Source: an uncultured Clostridium sp. (lineage in GTDB: Bacteria > Bacillota > Clostridia > TANB77 > CAG-508). Taken from it: DNA of 64,000 bases. Location: the NCBI GenBank assembly GCA_947367845.1, contig CANBES010000003.1:24482-88481 (forward strand), in the 5' to 3' direction. Shown piece after piece: positions 47,864 through 57,271 of this stretch (positions are counted from its first letter, which is position 1; every line of letters begins with the position of its first letter). A model generated the notes under the pieces. The model made no database searches, was not told where the DNA came from, and saw only the letters and a list, made by a program, of their open reading frames with translations. Both the position numbers and the translations under genes were made by a program.

Positions 47864-47898
47864 ATACATTCCCCCTTTTTTATCTATACCTATTAAAA

Positions 47899-47980
47899 AT
47901 TGATATATTAATATTTAGTAGTCAAGACCCGGATTGTTACGCCCCAGCTATGTTTTGACAATAAATATTAATATATCAAT
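47899..47980 (-). other. 19-bp inverted repeat with structured loop
   Basis: ATTGATATATTAATATTTA at 47899-47917 is repeated as a perfect inverted copy at 47962-47980. The 44-base loop is much more GC-rich and has its own short stem (GTCAA/TTGAC) around GGGGCGTAACAATCCGGG (minus strand). A further imperfect stem lies at 47979-48003 beside the ftsH stop. It could be an RNA element, the ftsH terminator or a tiny mobile element. Confidence 0.55.
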
Positions 47981-48013
47981 TGTTATTACTATTTAGTAAC
48001 AATTTGGGTATAT

Positions 48014-49807
48014 TTAGTCTTCAAAAAAACTCTCAAATTCTTCTTCATTAACCTTTTCTTTTTCTAGTAACGCATTAGCAATAAGGTCAAGCTTATCTCT
48101 GTGTTCTTTAAGTAATGTTTGAGCATCATTATAAGCAGTATCAATTAAACGTTTAACTTCAAGACCAATCTTATCTCCAATATTTTCTCCAAACATTTGA
48201 ATTTCGTATGGTTCTTGACCTTGGAAATCAATTGGGCCTAAAGTATCACTCATACCATACTTAGTAACCATGTCTCTTGCAATTCTTGTTGCAACTTCAA
48301 TATCATTACTAGCACCTGTTGAAATGTCATCTAAAACTAATTTTTCTGCTGCTCTACCGCCTAATAAAGCAATTAATTTTTCTTGCATTTCTGTTTTAGA
48401 AATATAATATTTATCTTCATCAGATTTATACATAGTGTATCCACCAGCAACACCTCTTGGAATAATAGAAACTTCTTTTACATTTGTCTGTGTTGGTAAA
48501 TATCTACTTACAACAGCATGTCCAGCTTCATGATATGCTGTTAACTTTTTGTCTTTTTCTGAGTATTTTCTTTCACGTTTTTCTAGTCCTACTGTAACCT
48601 TTTTTATTGCTTCTTCAATATCATCATTTTCAATATCTTCATGTTTGTTTTTAGTTGCAATTATTGCTGCTTCATTTAATATGTTCTCTAGTTCCGCACC
48701 TGTAAATCCTGCTGTATCTTCTGCTATGCTTTCTAAGTTTACATTTTCTGACATTTTCTTGTCTTTTGAATGAATTTTTAATATATCTAATCTTCCTTTT
48801 AAATCAGGTGTAGGAATTGTTATTTGTCTATCAAATCTACCTGGTCTAAGTAATGCTTTATCTAACATTTCTGGTCTGTTTGTTGCAGCTAACACAATAA
48901 TTGTTTCTTCTGAACTAAATCCATCCATCTCAACTAACAATTGATTTAATGTTTGGTTGTTTTCTGTCTCTGCTCCACTGTTTGATGTTCTTCTTGATCC
49001 TATTGCATCTATTTCATCTATAAATACTATACAAGGTGCTAATTTTCTTGCTTTTTCAAACAATTTTCTAACACGAGATGCTCCCAAACCTGCAAACATT
49101 TCTATAAATTCTGAACCACTCATTGATATAAACGGAACATCTGCTTCTCCTGCAATCGCTTTTGCAATTAATGTTTTTCCTGTACCTGGCTTTCCATATA
49201 ACAAAACACCTTTTGGTATTCTTGCTCCCATTTTTGTATATCTTTCTGGTCTTTTTAGGAAGTCTACAATTTCAACCATTTCAGCCTTTTCTTCTTCAAG
49301 ACCTGCAACATCATCAAATTTTATTTTTGTCTTTCTCTCAGTATCATCATAAACTTTTCCCTTCTCACCTAATCCTTGCATTTTAAAAATCATAACAAAT
49401 AATGCAACCATTATAGCTGTTGGTAAAAATGATATTATAAAACTTGGTACTTGTGCCATAAAACTTCTTGGTTTTTGAATTAACTCAATTTCATTCCCTT
49501 CTGCTACTTTTGTTTGAACTAATCCCATAAAACTTTCAATATTTGGTACTATTGATGTCTTCTCTTCTTCTTCATTTTTCATTTTCACTTTAAGTGTTGT
49601 ACTACCTGTTGTCATTTCTATCTTTTCAATATTTCCATATGATAATTCTTTTATTAAATCTGTATATGCAATTGTTTTTTCATCTTCTTTATCCTTATTT
49701 TTTGCTAAATAAAAACCTAAACCTGCAATTAAAGCTACTAATAAAATTAATACAAGTATAAATATAAGATTTTTATTGTTCTTTTTATTATTATCTTTCT
49801 TGTTCAT
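48014..49807 (-). CDS. ftsH: ATP-dependent zinc metalloprotease FtsH
   Basis: A 597-residue membrane AAA+ protease: two N-terminal helices (about 12-33 and 110-135), an AAA domain with GKPGTGKT (Walker A), VFIDEIDAIG (Walker B) and the second region of homology (ATNRPEMLDKALLRPGRFDR), and a C-terminal protease with HEAGH zinc motif. It degrades membrane and regulatory proteins. AGGAGG precedes the ATG; the gene lies between the DUF1189 gene and prmC. Confidence 0.97.
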   Translation of the reverse strand: MNKKDNNKKNNKNLIFILVLILLVALIAGLGFYLAKNKDKEDEKTIAYTDLIKELSYGNIEKIEMTTGSTTLKVKMKNEEEEKTSIVPNIESFMGLVQTKVAEGNEIELIQKPRSFMAQVPSFIISFLPTAIMVALFVMIFKMQGLGEKGKVYDDTERKTKIKFDDVAGLEEEKAEMVEIVDFLKRPERYTKMGARIPKGVLLYGKPGTGKTLIAKAIAGEADVPFISMSGSEFIEMFAGLGASRVRKLFEKARKLAPCIVFIDEIDAIGSRRTSNSGAETENNQTLNQLLVEMDGFSSEETIIVLAATNRPEMLDKALLRPGRFDRQITIPTPDLKGRLDILKIHSKDKKMSENVNLESIAEDTAGFTGAELENILNEAAIIATKNKHEDIENDDIEEAIKKVTVGLEKRERKYSEKDKKLTAYHEAGHAVVSRYLPTQTNVKEVSIIPRGVAGGYTMYKSDEDKYYISKTEMQEKLIALLGGRAAEKLVLDDISTGASNDIEVATRIARDMVTKYGMSDTLGPIDFQGQEPYEIQMFGENIGDKIGLEVKRLIDTAYNDAQTLLKEHRDKLDLIANALLEKEKVNEEEFESFFED

Positions 49808-49825
49808 TTCTCCTCCTCATAAATC

Positions 49826-49891
49826 CTGCCACTAGGGACGGTCCTTCTTGGCAGGATCCTGCCAAAAAGGTCCGTCCCCATTGGCAGGGTC
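49826..49891. repeat. R1 repeat upstream of ftsH
   Basis: A full inverted copy with arms GGGACGGTCCTTCTTGGCAG and CTGCCAAAAAGGTCCGTCCC between the DUF1189 gene and ftsH. Confidence 0.85.
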
Positions 49892-49900
49892 AAATATTTT

Positions 49901-50938
49901 TTATGCGTTTGAGCCTTCTTGCCCATCTGGTATGTCTGCGTTTTCTTCTTTTTTGTCTTTTTTCTTGCGCTCTTTTTTCTCTTTTTCTTGTTCCTTTTTG
50001 TTTTCTTCTTCTTGCTTTTGCTCTCTAAGTACTTTTTCCGCTTCTAATATTTTCATCAATTCTATTTGTTTGTTTATTATATCAGTTTTCAAAATTAGTA
50101 TAGCTGCTACTAAGTAGATTGCTGCTACTGCTACATACATTACTTGGAAGTATGTTATTGTAAATGGTACAAATATGTTTATTACTATATAAATCATATT
50201 TAATAGTATTGATAGTGTTAGAGCATATACTGACATATTATATATTGCCACATATCTCATTTTTATTCTTGCCAATTTGGTTGTTATATATCCAAAGAAG
50301 CTTAGTAGTAACGTATCTGCCAATATTGATATTGCATACATTATAAATGCATAAACAAATAACACTAAAAACAAACTTACATAAATACTTAAAATACTAC
50401 TTCCTGTGGTATAGTCTAATATAGTTTGTTTATTAAATTCTTTTATTCCCATTGGTTCAAGCGTTTCTTTATAGCTGTACGTTACTGTTCCTGATATTGA
50501 AGCACTTTTTATTATCAGTTTGTCTTTTAATATTACAATTCCTTTTCCTTCTTGTGTGACAGTGTTTGTATACTGATTTACCTGTGTTTCTTCTAATTCG
50601 TTTGTATTTATAATTACTGTTCCAAATATAGAATTTTCTTTTGGAATTGTAATTTCGTTTTCACTATTTACCTTAAGTATTCCTTCATTATAAGCAATTT
50701 CTGGGAATTCATCTCTTAAGTATTTTGCTCCGTCTTGTACAATGTCATTAATTTGATATATTGTTCCTAAGCTAATTATTATTGCTAATATTGCTATTAT
50801 TTTTAAAAAATAGCTTACAGCTTTGCTTAGCCCTTGTGCTGCCATATCTGGGTACTTTTCTATTTTGGTTATAGAGTACCACACTTTTTTAAAAAATTCC
50901 ATTTTATGTTGTTTTTCCTCTACTTTTTCTGTTTCCAT
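49901..50938 (-). CDS. DUF1189 family membrane protein
   Basis: A 345-residue protein with five or six membrane helices (about 44-64, 184-215, 240-290), an extracytoplasmic beta domain (about 80-170) and a very Lys/Glu-rich C-terminus. The pattern fits DUF1189; function unknown. Its ATG directly follows the recoded stop of alr (TAAATG), which supports co-translation with alr and the +1 reading of alr. Confidence 0.85.
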   Translation of the reverse strand: METEKVEEKQHKMEFFKKVWYSITKIEKYPDMAAQGLSKAVSYFLKIIAILAIIISLGTIYQINDIVQDGAKYLRDEFPEIAYNEGILKVNSENEITIPKENSIFGTVIINTNELEETQVNQYTNTVTQEGKGIVILKDKLIIKSASISGTVTYSYKETLEPMGIKEFNKQTILDYTTGSSILSIYVSLFLVLFVYAFIMYAISILADTLLLSFFGYITTKLARIKMRYVAIYNMSVYALTLSILLNMIYIVINIFVPFTITYFQVMYVAVAAIYLVAAILILKTDIINKQIELMKILEAEKVLREQKQEEENKKEQEKEKKERKKKDKKEENADIPDGQEGSNA

Positions 50939-52058
50939 TTATCTGTACTCCCTTCTTATGTTTGAGTCAACAAATTTTGTGTTTACTCCGAATTGTAACT
51001 TTATCTGCTATTTTAATGTTTTTATCTGTTATATCACACGTAATGTGATATGTTCCAACTCTTCCTAATACTTTGCATTTTTGGTCATTTATTTTTACAT
51101 ATAAAGCTTCTTTTTTGAATAAATCTTTAAATGCTCCTACAAAATATCTTAGCTTGTCCACTTTTCTAAACATATCTTTTCCATTTGTTATGTTCATTCC
51201 ATTCATATATCCTACTGGAACTATTGCGACTTTGGTTGTTTTTCTAGTTGTATATGTGTTTGAATAACCTATGTTAAATCCTTTTGGTAATTCTTTAATT
51301 TCACATACTTGCGATTCTAAATGAGCTATTTTCTTTAGTCCTATATGGTCTTGGAATGCAAGTCTTCCTAAAAAAGCTGATCCAATTCTTACTGCATTTA
51401 AGTGCATCTTCGGATATTTTATAAATGCTGAAGAATTACATACATGTAGCATTCCCGGATTTATATCATTCATTTTTAGTACTTCGATTGTATCAATAAA
51501 TCTTTTAAATTGCTCATTTGTGTATTTTTCATCAAAAAAGCTAAGTGAAAAATGTGTAAATGTTCCTTCTATTTTGATATTTTGAGCTTCTTTTATAGCT
51601 TCTACTATTTTCTCTTTTTGGCTATATATAAATCCGTATCTGCCAAAACCTGTATCAATTTTTAAATGTACTTTTATTTTTTTGTTTAGCTCTTTCCCAA
51701 TTTTATTGACCACTTCCATGTCCTGACTTGAGCCTACTGTTAATGTTATGTTGTTTTCAATTAATATTTTTATGTCTTCTTCTATTGCTGTTGCTGATAA
51801 CATTAGTATTTCTTCTTTTATACCTGCTTCTCTTAATTTAATAGCTTCGTCTATTGTTGCTACTGCAAAATTTGATATTCCGTTATCAATTAGAATTTTT
51901 GTGAATTCTACAATTCCTAATCCATATCCATTTGCTTTTACTACTGCTATTATTTTTAGGTTATTTCCTTGGTCGTCTTTTCCTGATTTTTCTGCATATT
52001 GTTTTATTTTCTCTATATTGTGTTTTAAATCTTCTTTATTTATTACTAAGGTATTCAC
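50939..52058 (-). CDS. alr: Alanine racemase, needs one +1 shift at its end
   Basis: Alr makes D-alanine for peptidoglycan with pyridoxal phosphate. The PLP lysine is in VVKANGYGLGI; KIDTGFGRYGF and the catalytic C-terminal domain (GYSNTYTTRKTTKVAIVPVG) follow. In the starting frame the protein reads VTI, then CGG at 50988-50990 and ends six codons later (363 residues). A +1 shift continues as GVNTKFVDSNIRREYR with a stop that directly abuts the next ATG; total 372 residues. The shifted C-terminus (SNIRREY) is what alanine racemases of this type usually carry. Confidence 0.9.
50987..50990 (-). other. +1 recoding site CGGA (alr)
   Basis: Frame 0 reads ACA ATT CGG AGT AAA and stops at TGA. Skipping the C gives ATT GGA GTA AAC ACA and ends at a TAA adjoining the next ATG. 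Confidence 0.85.
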
Positions 52059-52125
52059 TTTTTTACTCCTTATTTTGATTTGTCTTATCGCTATTTTAAG
52101 ATTTTCCTTTTGTTTTAAATTCTCG

Positions 52126-53184
52126 TTATTTTAGAAGTTTTCTTTTTATTTGTCTTATTGTTCTAAATGCTTTTTCTGAGAAACGATATAATTTGTATGT
52201 GATTGGTTTGTATGGTATATATATTTCTCCTATAAATTCTGTAAATGTTGCTCCAAATCCTTGTTTAAATCTATATAATCCATATTGTGGATGACTTTCG
52301 TCGACTACTCCTGATACTCCTCTAAAATCGTATACATCATCTTTTCTTGCTATTGCCATTTTTATCATTTCCCATTGTAATAAATAGTTTGGCATTAAGT
52401 TTCTGTGTTGGTTACTGCTTGCTCCATATAAGTACCATGTTTTATTTCCATAGAATATTGGTATTACTCCTGATATTGGCTTTCCTTCATAGTATGCCAT
52501 TAGCAATTTCATATGATTTGGGCCTAATTCGTCATACATTTTTTCAAAGTATTCTAGGGGTCTTATGATAAATCCATCTCTTTTTCCTGTTTCCACCATT
52601 ATTTTGTGAAAATCTTTTAGGTCTTCTCTTGTTCCTTCTTTTATTTCAACTCCTTTTTTGGCTGCTAGTCTTATGTTGTATCTCCATTTTTGTTTAAATC
52701 CTGCCATTACTTCTTCTTCTGTTTTATCTTTTATGTCTAATCTAAATACATATCTTGGTTGTATTTCGTCTTTGAAGTCTTTTGCATCATCTTTTATTTT
52801 GTATCCTAAGTTTGTTGCTACATCTCTAAATGTTTCGTCATCACTTAGTATATCTGGCTCTATTCTTAATACTATTGCTTTGTATTTTTTTGCTAGTTCT
52901 TTTGCTCCGTCTGTTAATTGTTTCATTACTGATATGTCGTGTATGTCACATACTGGTCCTCTTGATGAGTACATTATGTTTCCGAATATTGGCATTTTTC
53001 TTATTAATACACATAGTGAGCCTATGATGTTTCCGTCTTCATCTTCTGCTAAGATTACTTCTGGTTTCCAGTATGGCTTTTTTACTTCTGCCCATTCTAA
53101 TGATTGTTGGAAGTTACATCTTTCGTGGCTCTCTAAGAATTTTTTATATTTATTTTTCGATTCCTCGTCGTCTACAAATCTCAT
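52126..53184 (-). CDS. FemX/FemAB peptidoglycan bridge aminoacyltransferase
   Basis: A 352-residue FemXAB-type enzyme with two GNAT-like halves (ERCNFQQSLEWAEVKKPYW at the start; KQKWRYNIRLAAKKGVEI and MAYYEGKPISGVIPIFYGNKTWYLYGA later). It adds amino acids from aminoacyl-tRNA to the lipid II side chain. The product amino acid cannot be told from sequence. It is the gene upstream of alr; both serve wall synthesis. Confidence 0.9.
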   Translation of the reverse strand: MRFVDDEESKNKYKKFLESHERCNFQQSLEWAEVKKPYWKPEVILAEDEDGNIIGSLCVLIRKMPIFGNIMYSSRGPVCDIHDISVMKQLTDGAKELAKKYKAIVLRIEPDILSDDETFRDVATNLGYKIKDDAKDFKDEIQPRYVFRLDIKDKTEEEVMAGFKQKWRYNIRLAAKKGVEIKEGTREDLKDFHKIMVETGKRDGFIIRPLEYFEKMYDELGPNHMKLLMAYYEGKPISGVIPIFYGNKTWYLYGASSNQHRNLMPNYLLQWEMIKMAIARKDDVYDFRGVSGVVDESHPQYGLYRFKQGFGATFTEFIGEIYIPYKPITYKLYRFSEKAFRTIRQIKRKLLK

Positions 53185-53282
53185 TTGTTTTTTTGTCCTC
53201 CTAATTTATTATTTACATTACATTGGTATTTTACACTAATTTACGAAAATTTACAAGGGATTATAGATTTTTATAAACAAAA

Positions 53283-53312
53283 AAAACAACTTACTAGAAT
53301 GTAAGTTGTTTT
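53283..53312 (-). terminator. Terminator of tRNA-Gly
   Basis: The arms AAAACAACTTAC and GTAAGTTGTTTT form a perfect 12-bp stem immediately past the tRNA 3' end, with T residues after it on the minus strand. Confidence 0.88.
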
Positions 53313-53316
53313 AATT

Positions 53317-53390
<74 letters not shown>

Positions 53391-53513
53391 AATTGCCCCT
53401 AACAATTATAGATTATAATGGTTTTTTTGTCGTTTGTCAATACTAATTTTAAATTTTTTTAAAATATTTTTTCAAAATTTGCAGACACCTTGCTATTTAA
53501 GGCTTTCAGCATC

Positions 53514-55115
53514 TTATTTTTTCAGACAAGCTTTTACTAATCCAACAAACAATGGCGCTGGTCTATTAGGTCTTGACTTCAACTCTGGGTGAAATTGCCC
53601 TGCTATAAAATATGGATGGTCTTTTATTTCCACAATTTCCACTAATGAACCGTCTGGAGATGTTCCAGAAACTTTAAGTCCAGCTTTCTCTAACGCTTCT
53701 CTATACTCATTATTATACTCAAAACGATGTCTATGTCTTTCAAAAATTTCTTTTTCTCCATACAATTCATTAGCAATTGTGCTATCTTCTAATATGCAAG
53801 GATATGCTCCAAGTCGCATCGTTCCACCTTTTTTATCAATTCCTTTTTGTTCCTCCATAATGTGAATTACCGGATTTTTTGTCTTTGCATCAAATTCTGC
53901 TGAATTAGCATCTTTTAAATTTAGCACATTTCTTGCAAATTCTACTACTGCCATTTGCATTCCTAAACAAATTCCTAGGAATGGTACTTTATTTTCTCTT
54001 GCATATCTTATTGTTTCTATTTTTCCGTCTATTCCTCTATTTCCAAATCCGCCTGGAACAATTATTCCATCATATTTTGATAGCTCTTCTTTTGCTGTGT
54101 CTTTGTTTATTTTTTCACAGTCTACAAGATGTGCCTTTACTTTTACTTTATTTGCAAATCCTGCGTGGTATAAACTTTCAATTACTGATATATACGAATC
54201 TTCTAATTTTACATATTTGCCAACTATTGCTATATTAACGACCTTCTCTTTGTCTATGCTTTCTATGTCGTTTATCATTCTTTCCCATTTTTTGTTGTCA
54301 GGTATGTAATTATCTAATCTTAATTTATTGCAAATCTCTCTTCCTAGCCCTTCTTCTTCCAGCATTAATGGTACAGCATATAAACAACTTGCTGTTTTAT
54401 TTTGTATTACACTTGTTTTTCTAACATTACAGAATAATGATAATTTTTCTCTTACACTTTCTGGTATTTCGTTTTCTGTTCTACACACTAATATATTAGG
54501 CTTTATTCCTAGACTTTGTAGTTCTTTTACAGAATGTTGGGTTGGCTTTGATTTTATTTCATTTGAACCTGCAATATATGGTAATAATGTAACGTGAACA
54601 TATGCTACATCTTCTGGATTTTTTTCTAATCCTACCTGTCTTATTGCTTCTATTATTGAAAGTCCTTCAATATCTCCTATTGTTCCACCAACTTCTGTTA
54701 TTACTATGTCTGTATCTGTATTTTCAAATTTGTATATTCTATCTTTTATCTCGTTTGTAATATGTGGTATTACTTGAACTGTTTTTCCTAAGTATTCCCC
54801 TTTTCTTTCTTTTTCTATTACTGTTGAATAGACTTGTCCCATTGTGACACTAGAATTTTTTGTTAAGTTTTCGTCTATAAATCTTTCGTAATGTCCCAAG
54901 TCTAAGTCTGTTTCTGCTCCATCGTCTGTTACGAATACTTCTCCATGTTCATATGGATTCATTGTTCCTGGGTCTACGTTGATGTATGGGTCGAATTTTT
55001 GTATTGTTACTTTGTACCCTCTGTTTTTTAGTAGTCTTCCTAGGGATGCTGCTGTTATTCCTTTTCCTAGTCCTGATACTACTCCGCCTGTTACAAATAT
55101 GTATTTTGTGTTCAT
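53514..55115 (-). CDS. pyrG: CTP synthase
   Basis: A 533-residue two-domain enzyme converting UTP to CTP. N-terminal amidoligase domain ([40 protein letters not shown]), C-terminal glutamine amidotransferase domain with [15 protein letters not shown] (nucleophile Cys) and QFHPE. Length and motifs are complete. The 5' region (55116-55265) has no gene. Confidence 0.97.
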   Translation of the reverse strand: MNTKYIFVTGGVVSGLGKGITAASLGRLLKNRGYKVTIQKFDPYINVDPGTMNPYEHGEVFVTDDGAETDLDLGHYERFIDENLTKNSSVTMGQVYSTVIEKERKGEYLGKTVQVIPHITNEIKDRIYKFENTDTDIVITEVGGTIGDIEGLSIIEAIRQVGLEKNPEDVAYVHVTLLPYIAGSNEIKSKPTQHSVKELQSLGIKPNILVCRTENEIPESVREKLSLFCNVRKTSVIQNKTASCLYAVPLMLEEEGLGREICNKLRLDNYIPDNKKWERMINDIESIDKEKVVNIAIVGKYVKLEDSYISVIESLYHAGFANKVKVKAHLVDCEKINKDTAKEELSKYDGIIVPGGFGNRGIDGKIETIRYARENKVPFLGICLGMQMAVVEFARNVLNLKDANSAEFDAKTKNPVIHIMEEQKGIDKKGGTMRLGAYPCILEDSTIANELYGEKEIFERHRHRFEYNNEYREALEKAGLKVSGTSPDGSLVEIVEIKDHPYFIAGQFHPELKSRPNRPAPLFVGLVKACLKK

Positions 55116-55265
55116 TGCTTTTTTCCTCCTTTAACAACAAAAAAAGATTTAAAAAATTTCCGGCAAATGCGGTTTTTTTTAAATCTATTCTTAGTTTAAC
55201 ATTTTATTTTTATAATTGCAAGTATTTTTAGCAATTTTATTCTCAGTAAAATATTTGTATTTTCT

Positions 55266-55294
55266 TTGCATTTTTCAAATATTATTGTTATACT
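55266..55294 (+). promoter_or_regulatory. Promoter of deoD
   Basis: TTGCAT and TATACT with 17 bases between them, about 30 bases before the ribosome site AAAGGAG. Confidence 0.72.
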
Positions 55295-55326
55295 AATAAT
55301 ATAAATTTAAAAAAGGAGTGATTTTT

Positions 55327-56049
55327 ATGCCAACACCACACAACGAAGCCAACGTAGGAGATATTGCAAAAACAGTAATTATGCCAGGAGACCCACTAAG
55401 AGCAAAATACATTGCCGAAAACTTTTTAGAGGATTACAAATTAGTAAATACTGTTAGAAATGCATATGCTTACACAGGAAAATACAAAGGAAAAGAAATA
55501 ACAGTTATGGCATCAGGAATGGGAATGCCAAGTATGGGAATTTATTGTTATGAATTATACAAATATTATAATGTAGAAAACATTATAAGAATTGGTTCTT
55601 GCGGTGGATACAAACCAGAACTAAAATTATTTGATATAATATTATCTGAAAATGTATTTTGTGAAGGAAATTTTGCATTAACATTAAATAATGATAATTG
55701 TCATATTGCAACTGCTGACACACATTTAAATGAAATAATTGAAAATACAGCTAATGAAAACAACTTAAAATTAATAAAGGGAAATACATGTTGTACAGAT
55801 TGTTTTGACCTTTATATGACTGATGTTAATCAATTTCTAACTCGTATTCCAGAAGAATTTAAACCTGTTGGAGTTGAAATGGAAGCTTTCGCTCTATTCT
55901 ATGTCGCTAAATTATTAAACAAAAAAGCATCTTGTTTAATGAGCGTTGTTGATTCTAAATATATTAAAGATGTTGCAACTGCTGAAGAAAGAGAAACTGG
56001 ATTAAACAATATGATAACTCTTGCTTTAGATGCAAGTTTAAAAATTTAA
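55327..56049 (+). CDS. deoD: Purine-nucleoside phosphorylase DeoD type
   Basis: A 240-residue enzyme of nucleoside salvage (phosphorolysis of purine nucleosides). MPTPHNEA, the phosphate site MPGDPLRAK, GSCGG, and VGVEMEAFAL are typical of hexameric DeoD. The ATG at 55327 is chosen over the upstream GTG because AAGGAG precedes it. Single gene on the plus strand. Confidence 0.95.
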   Translation: MPTPHNEANVGDIAKTVIMPGDPLRAKYIAENFLEDYKLVNTVRNAYAYTGKYKGKEITVMASGMGMPSMGIYCYELYKYYNVENIIRIGSCGGYKPELKLFDIILSENVFCEGNFALTLNNDNCHIATADTHLNEIIENTANENNLKLIKGNTCCTDCFDLYMTDVNQFLTRIPEEFKPVGVEMEAFALFYVAKLLNKKASCLMSVVDSKYIKDVATAEERETGLNNMITLALDASLKI

Positions 56050-56061
56050 ATAAATGGTGCT

Positions 56062-56098
56062 TTGGGTGTTTTTAAGGACAGTCCTTAAAAACACCCAA
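56062..56098. terminator. Perfect palindrome, bidirectional terminator of deoD and greA
   Basis: TTGGGTGTTTTTAAGGAC and its exact complement flank a single central base, an 18-bp stem; T-rich tract on the plus side. The TTAAGGACAGTCCTTAA core resembles other REP-type palindromes. Confidence 0.85.
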
Positions 56099-56103
56099 TT
56101 CTT

Positions 56104-56580
56104 TTATTTTTTTATTGATAGAATTTTATATTTCATTACACCTGCTGGTGCTGTTACTTCTACTACTTTGTTTTTCTTTGCACCTAGTAATGCAGCTCCT
56201 AGTGGAGATTCATTTGATATTTTGTTTTCTAATAGGTTTACTTCTGTTGAACCTACTATTGTATATTCTATTTTTTCGTCAAATTCCATATCTAGTACTT
56301 TTACGATGTTTCCAACTTGTACTGTTTCTGTATCTATTTCTTTTTCATCAATTATTTTTGCATGTCTTACTTTATTTTCTAATTCTGCTATTTTTACTTC
56401 GTTTTCTGCTTGTGCTGTTTTGGCTTCGTCATATTCAGAGTTTTCTGATAAGTCTCCAAATCCTAATGCTACTTTTATTCTTTCAGCTATTTCAGCTCTT
56501 TTTTCTGTTCTTAAATAATTTAATTCTTTTTCAAGATTGTTAAATCCTTCTTGTGTTAATAATACTTCTTTTTCTTCCAT
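56104..56580 (-). CDS. greA: Transcription elongation factor GreA
   Basis: A 158-residue factor: N-terminal coiled coil (TQEGFNNLEKELNYLRTEKR, GDLSENSEYDEAK tip with acidic residues) and C-terminal FKBP-like domain (ESPLGAALLGAKKN). It stimulates RNA cleavage in stalled polymerase. AAAGGAG precedes the ATG. Confidence 0.96.
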   Translation of the reverse strand: MEEKEVLLTQEGFNNLEKELNYLRTEKRAEIAERIKVALGFGDLSENSEYDEAKTAQAENEVKIAELENKVRHAKIIDEKEIDTETVQVGNIVKVLDMEFDEKIEYTIVGSTEVNLLENKISNESPLGAALLGAKKNKVVEVTAPAGVMKYKILSIKK

Positions 56581-56659
56581 TGTATTTTCTCCTTTCAGTT
56601 TGCTAATTGTTTTGTTTTTAAAAAGTCATTTTCTATATTACGGCAAAATGTTCAATTTG

Positions 56660-57253
56660 TCAAGACATAATTAATTTTTTTGCGCCTTTTAGGTAATCTA
56701 CTCCTGAAAATATTGTTGCTACTGTTTGTACTAACATCATTATTGTTACAGCAAAGTTTAATATTGCATCTCCACCTTGTAACATTCCACCAAAGCATTC
56801 TCCAAATGCATTTAAATCTAAAAATGCTAGTATTATTGCTATCATTTGTGTTACTGTTTTTATTTTTCCCCATTTTGATGCTGCTATTACTTGACCACCT
56901 TTTTCTACTGCAACTAGTCTATATCCTGATACTATAAATTCTCTTGATAATACTATTATTGGTATCCAAGCTGGAAGTTTTGCCATTTCTACTAGCATTA
57001 CCATTGCAGCTAATACTAATATTTTATCTGCTAATGGATCTAGAAATTTTCCAAATGTTGTTACTTGATTATTCTTTCTTGCTAAATATCCATCTAATTT
57101 GTCTGTTATTGATGCTATAATAAATATTAAATCTATTATTAGCCATGCAATTGGTATTCCTAAAAATTTTCCTTGTATTCCTAAAAACGGAATGATTACC
57201 ATTATTGGTACTAATATTATTCTAAATAGAGTTAATTTGTTTGGTAAATTCAT
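56660..57253 (-). CDS. pgsA: CDP-diacylglycerol-glycerol-3-phosphate phosphatidyltransferase
   Basis: A 197-residue membrane enzyme for phosphatidylglycerol synthesis. The CDP-alcohol signature appears as DKLDGYLARKNNQVTTFGKFLDPLADK, and four to five helices surround it. Starts MNLPNKLTLFRI with AAGGAGAG upstream. Confidence 0.95.
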   Translation of the reverse strand: MNLPNKLTLFRIILVPIMVIIPFLGIQGKFLGIPIAWLIIDLIFIIASITDKLDGYLARKNNQVTTFGKFLDPLADKILVLAAMVMLVEMAKLPAWIPIIVLSREFIVSGYRLVAVEKGGQVIAASKWGKIKTVTQMIAIILAFLDLNAFGECFGGMLQGGDAILNFAVTIMMLVQTVATIFSGVDYLKGAKKLIMS

Positions 57254-57271
57254 ATATTTCTCTCCTTATTT

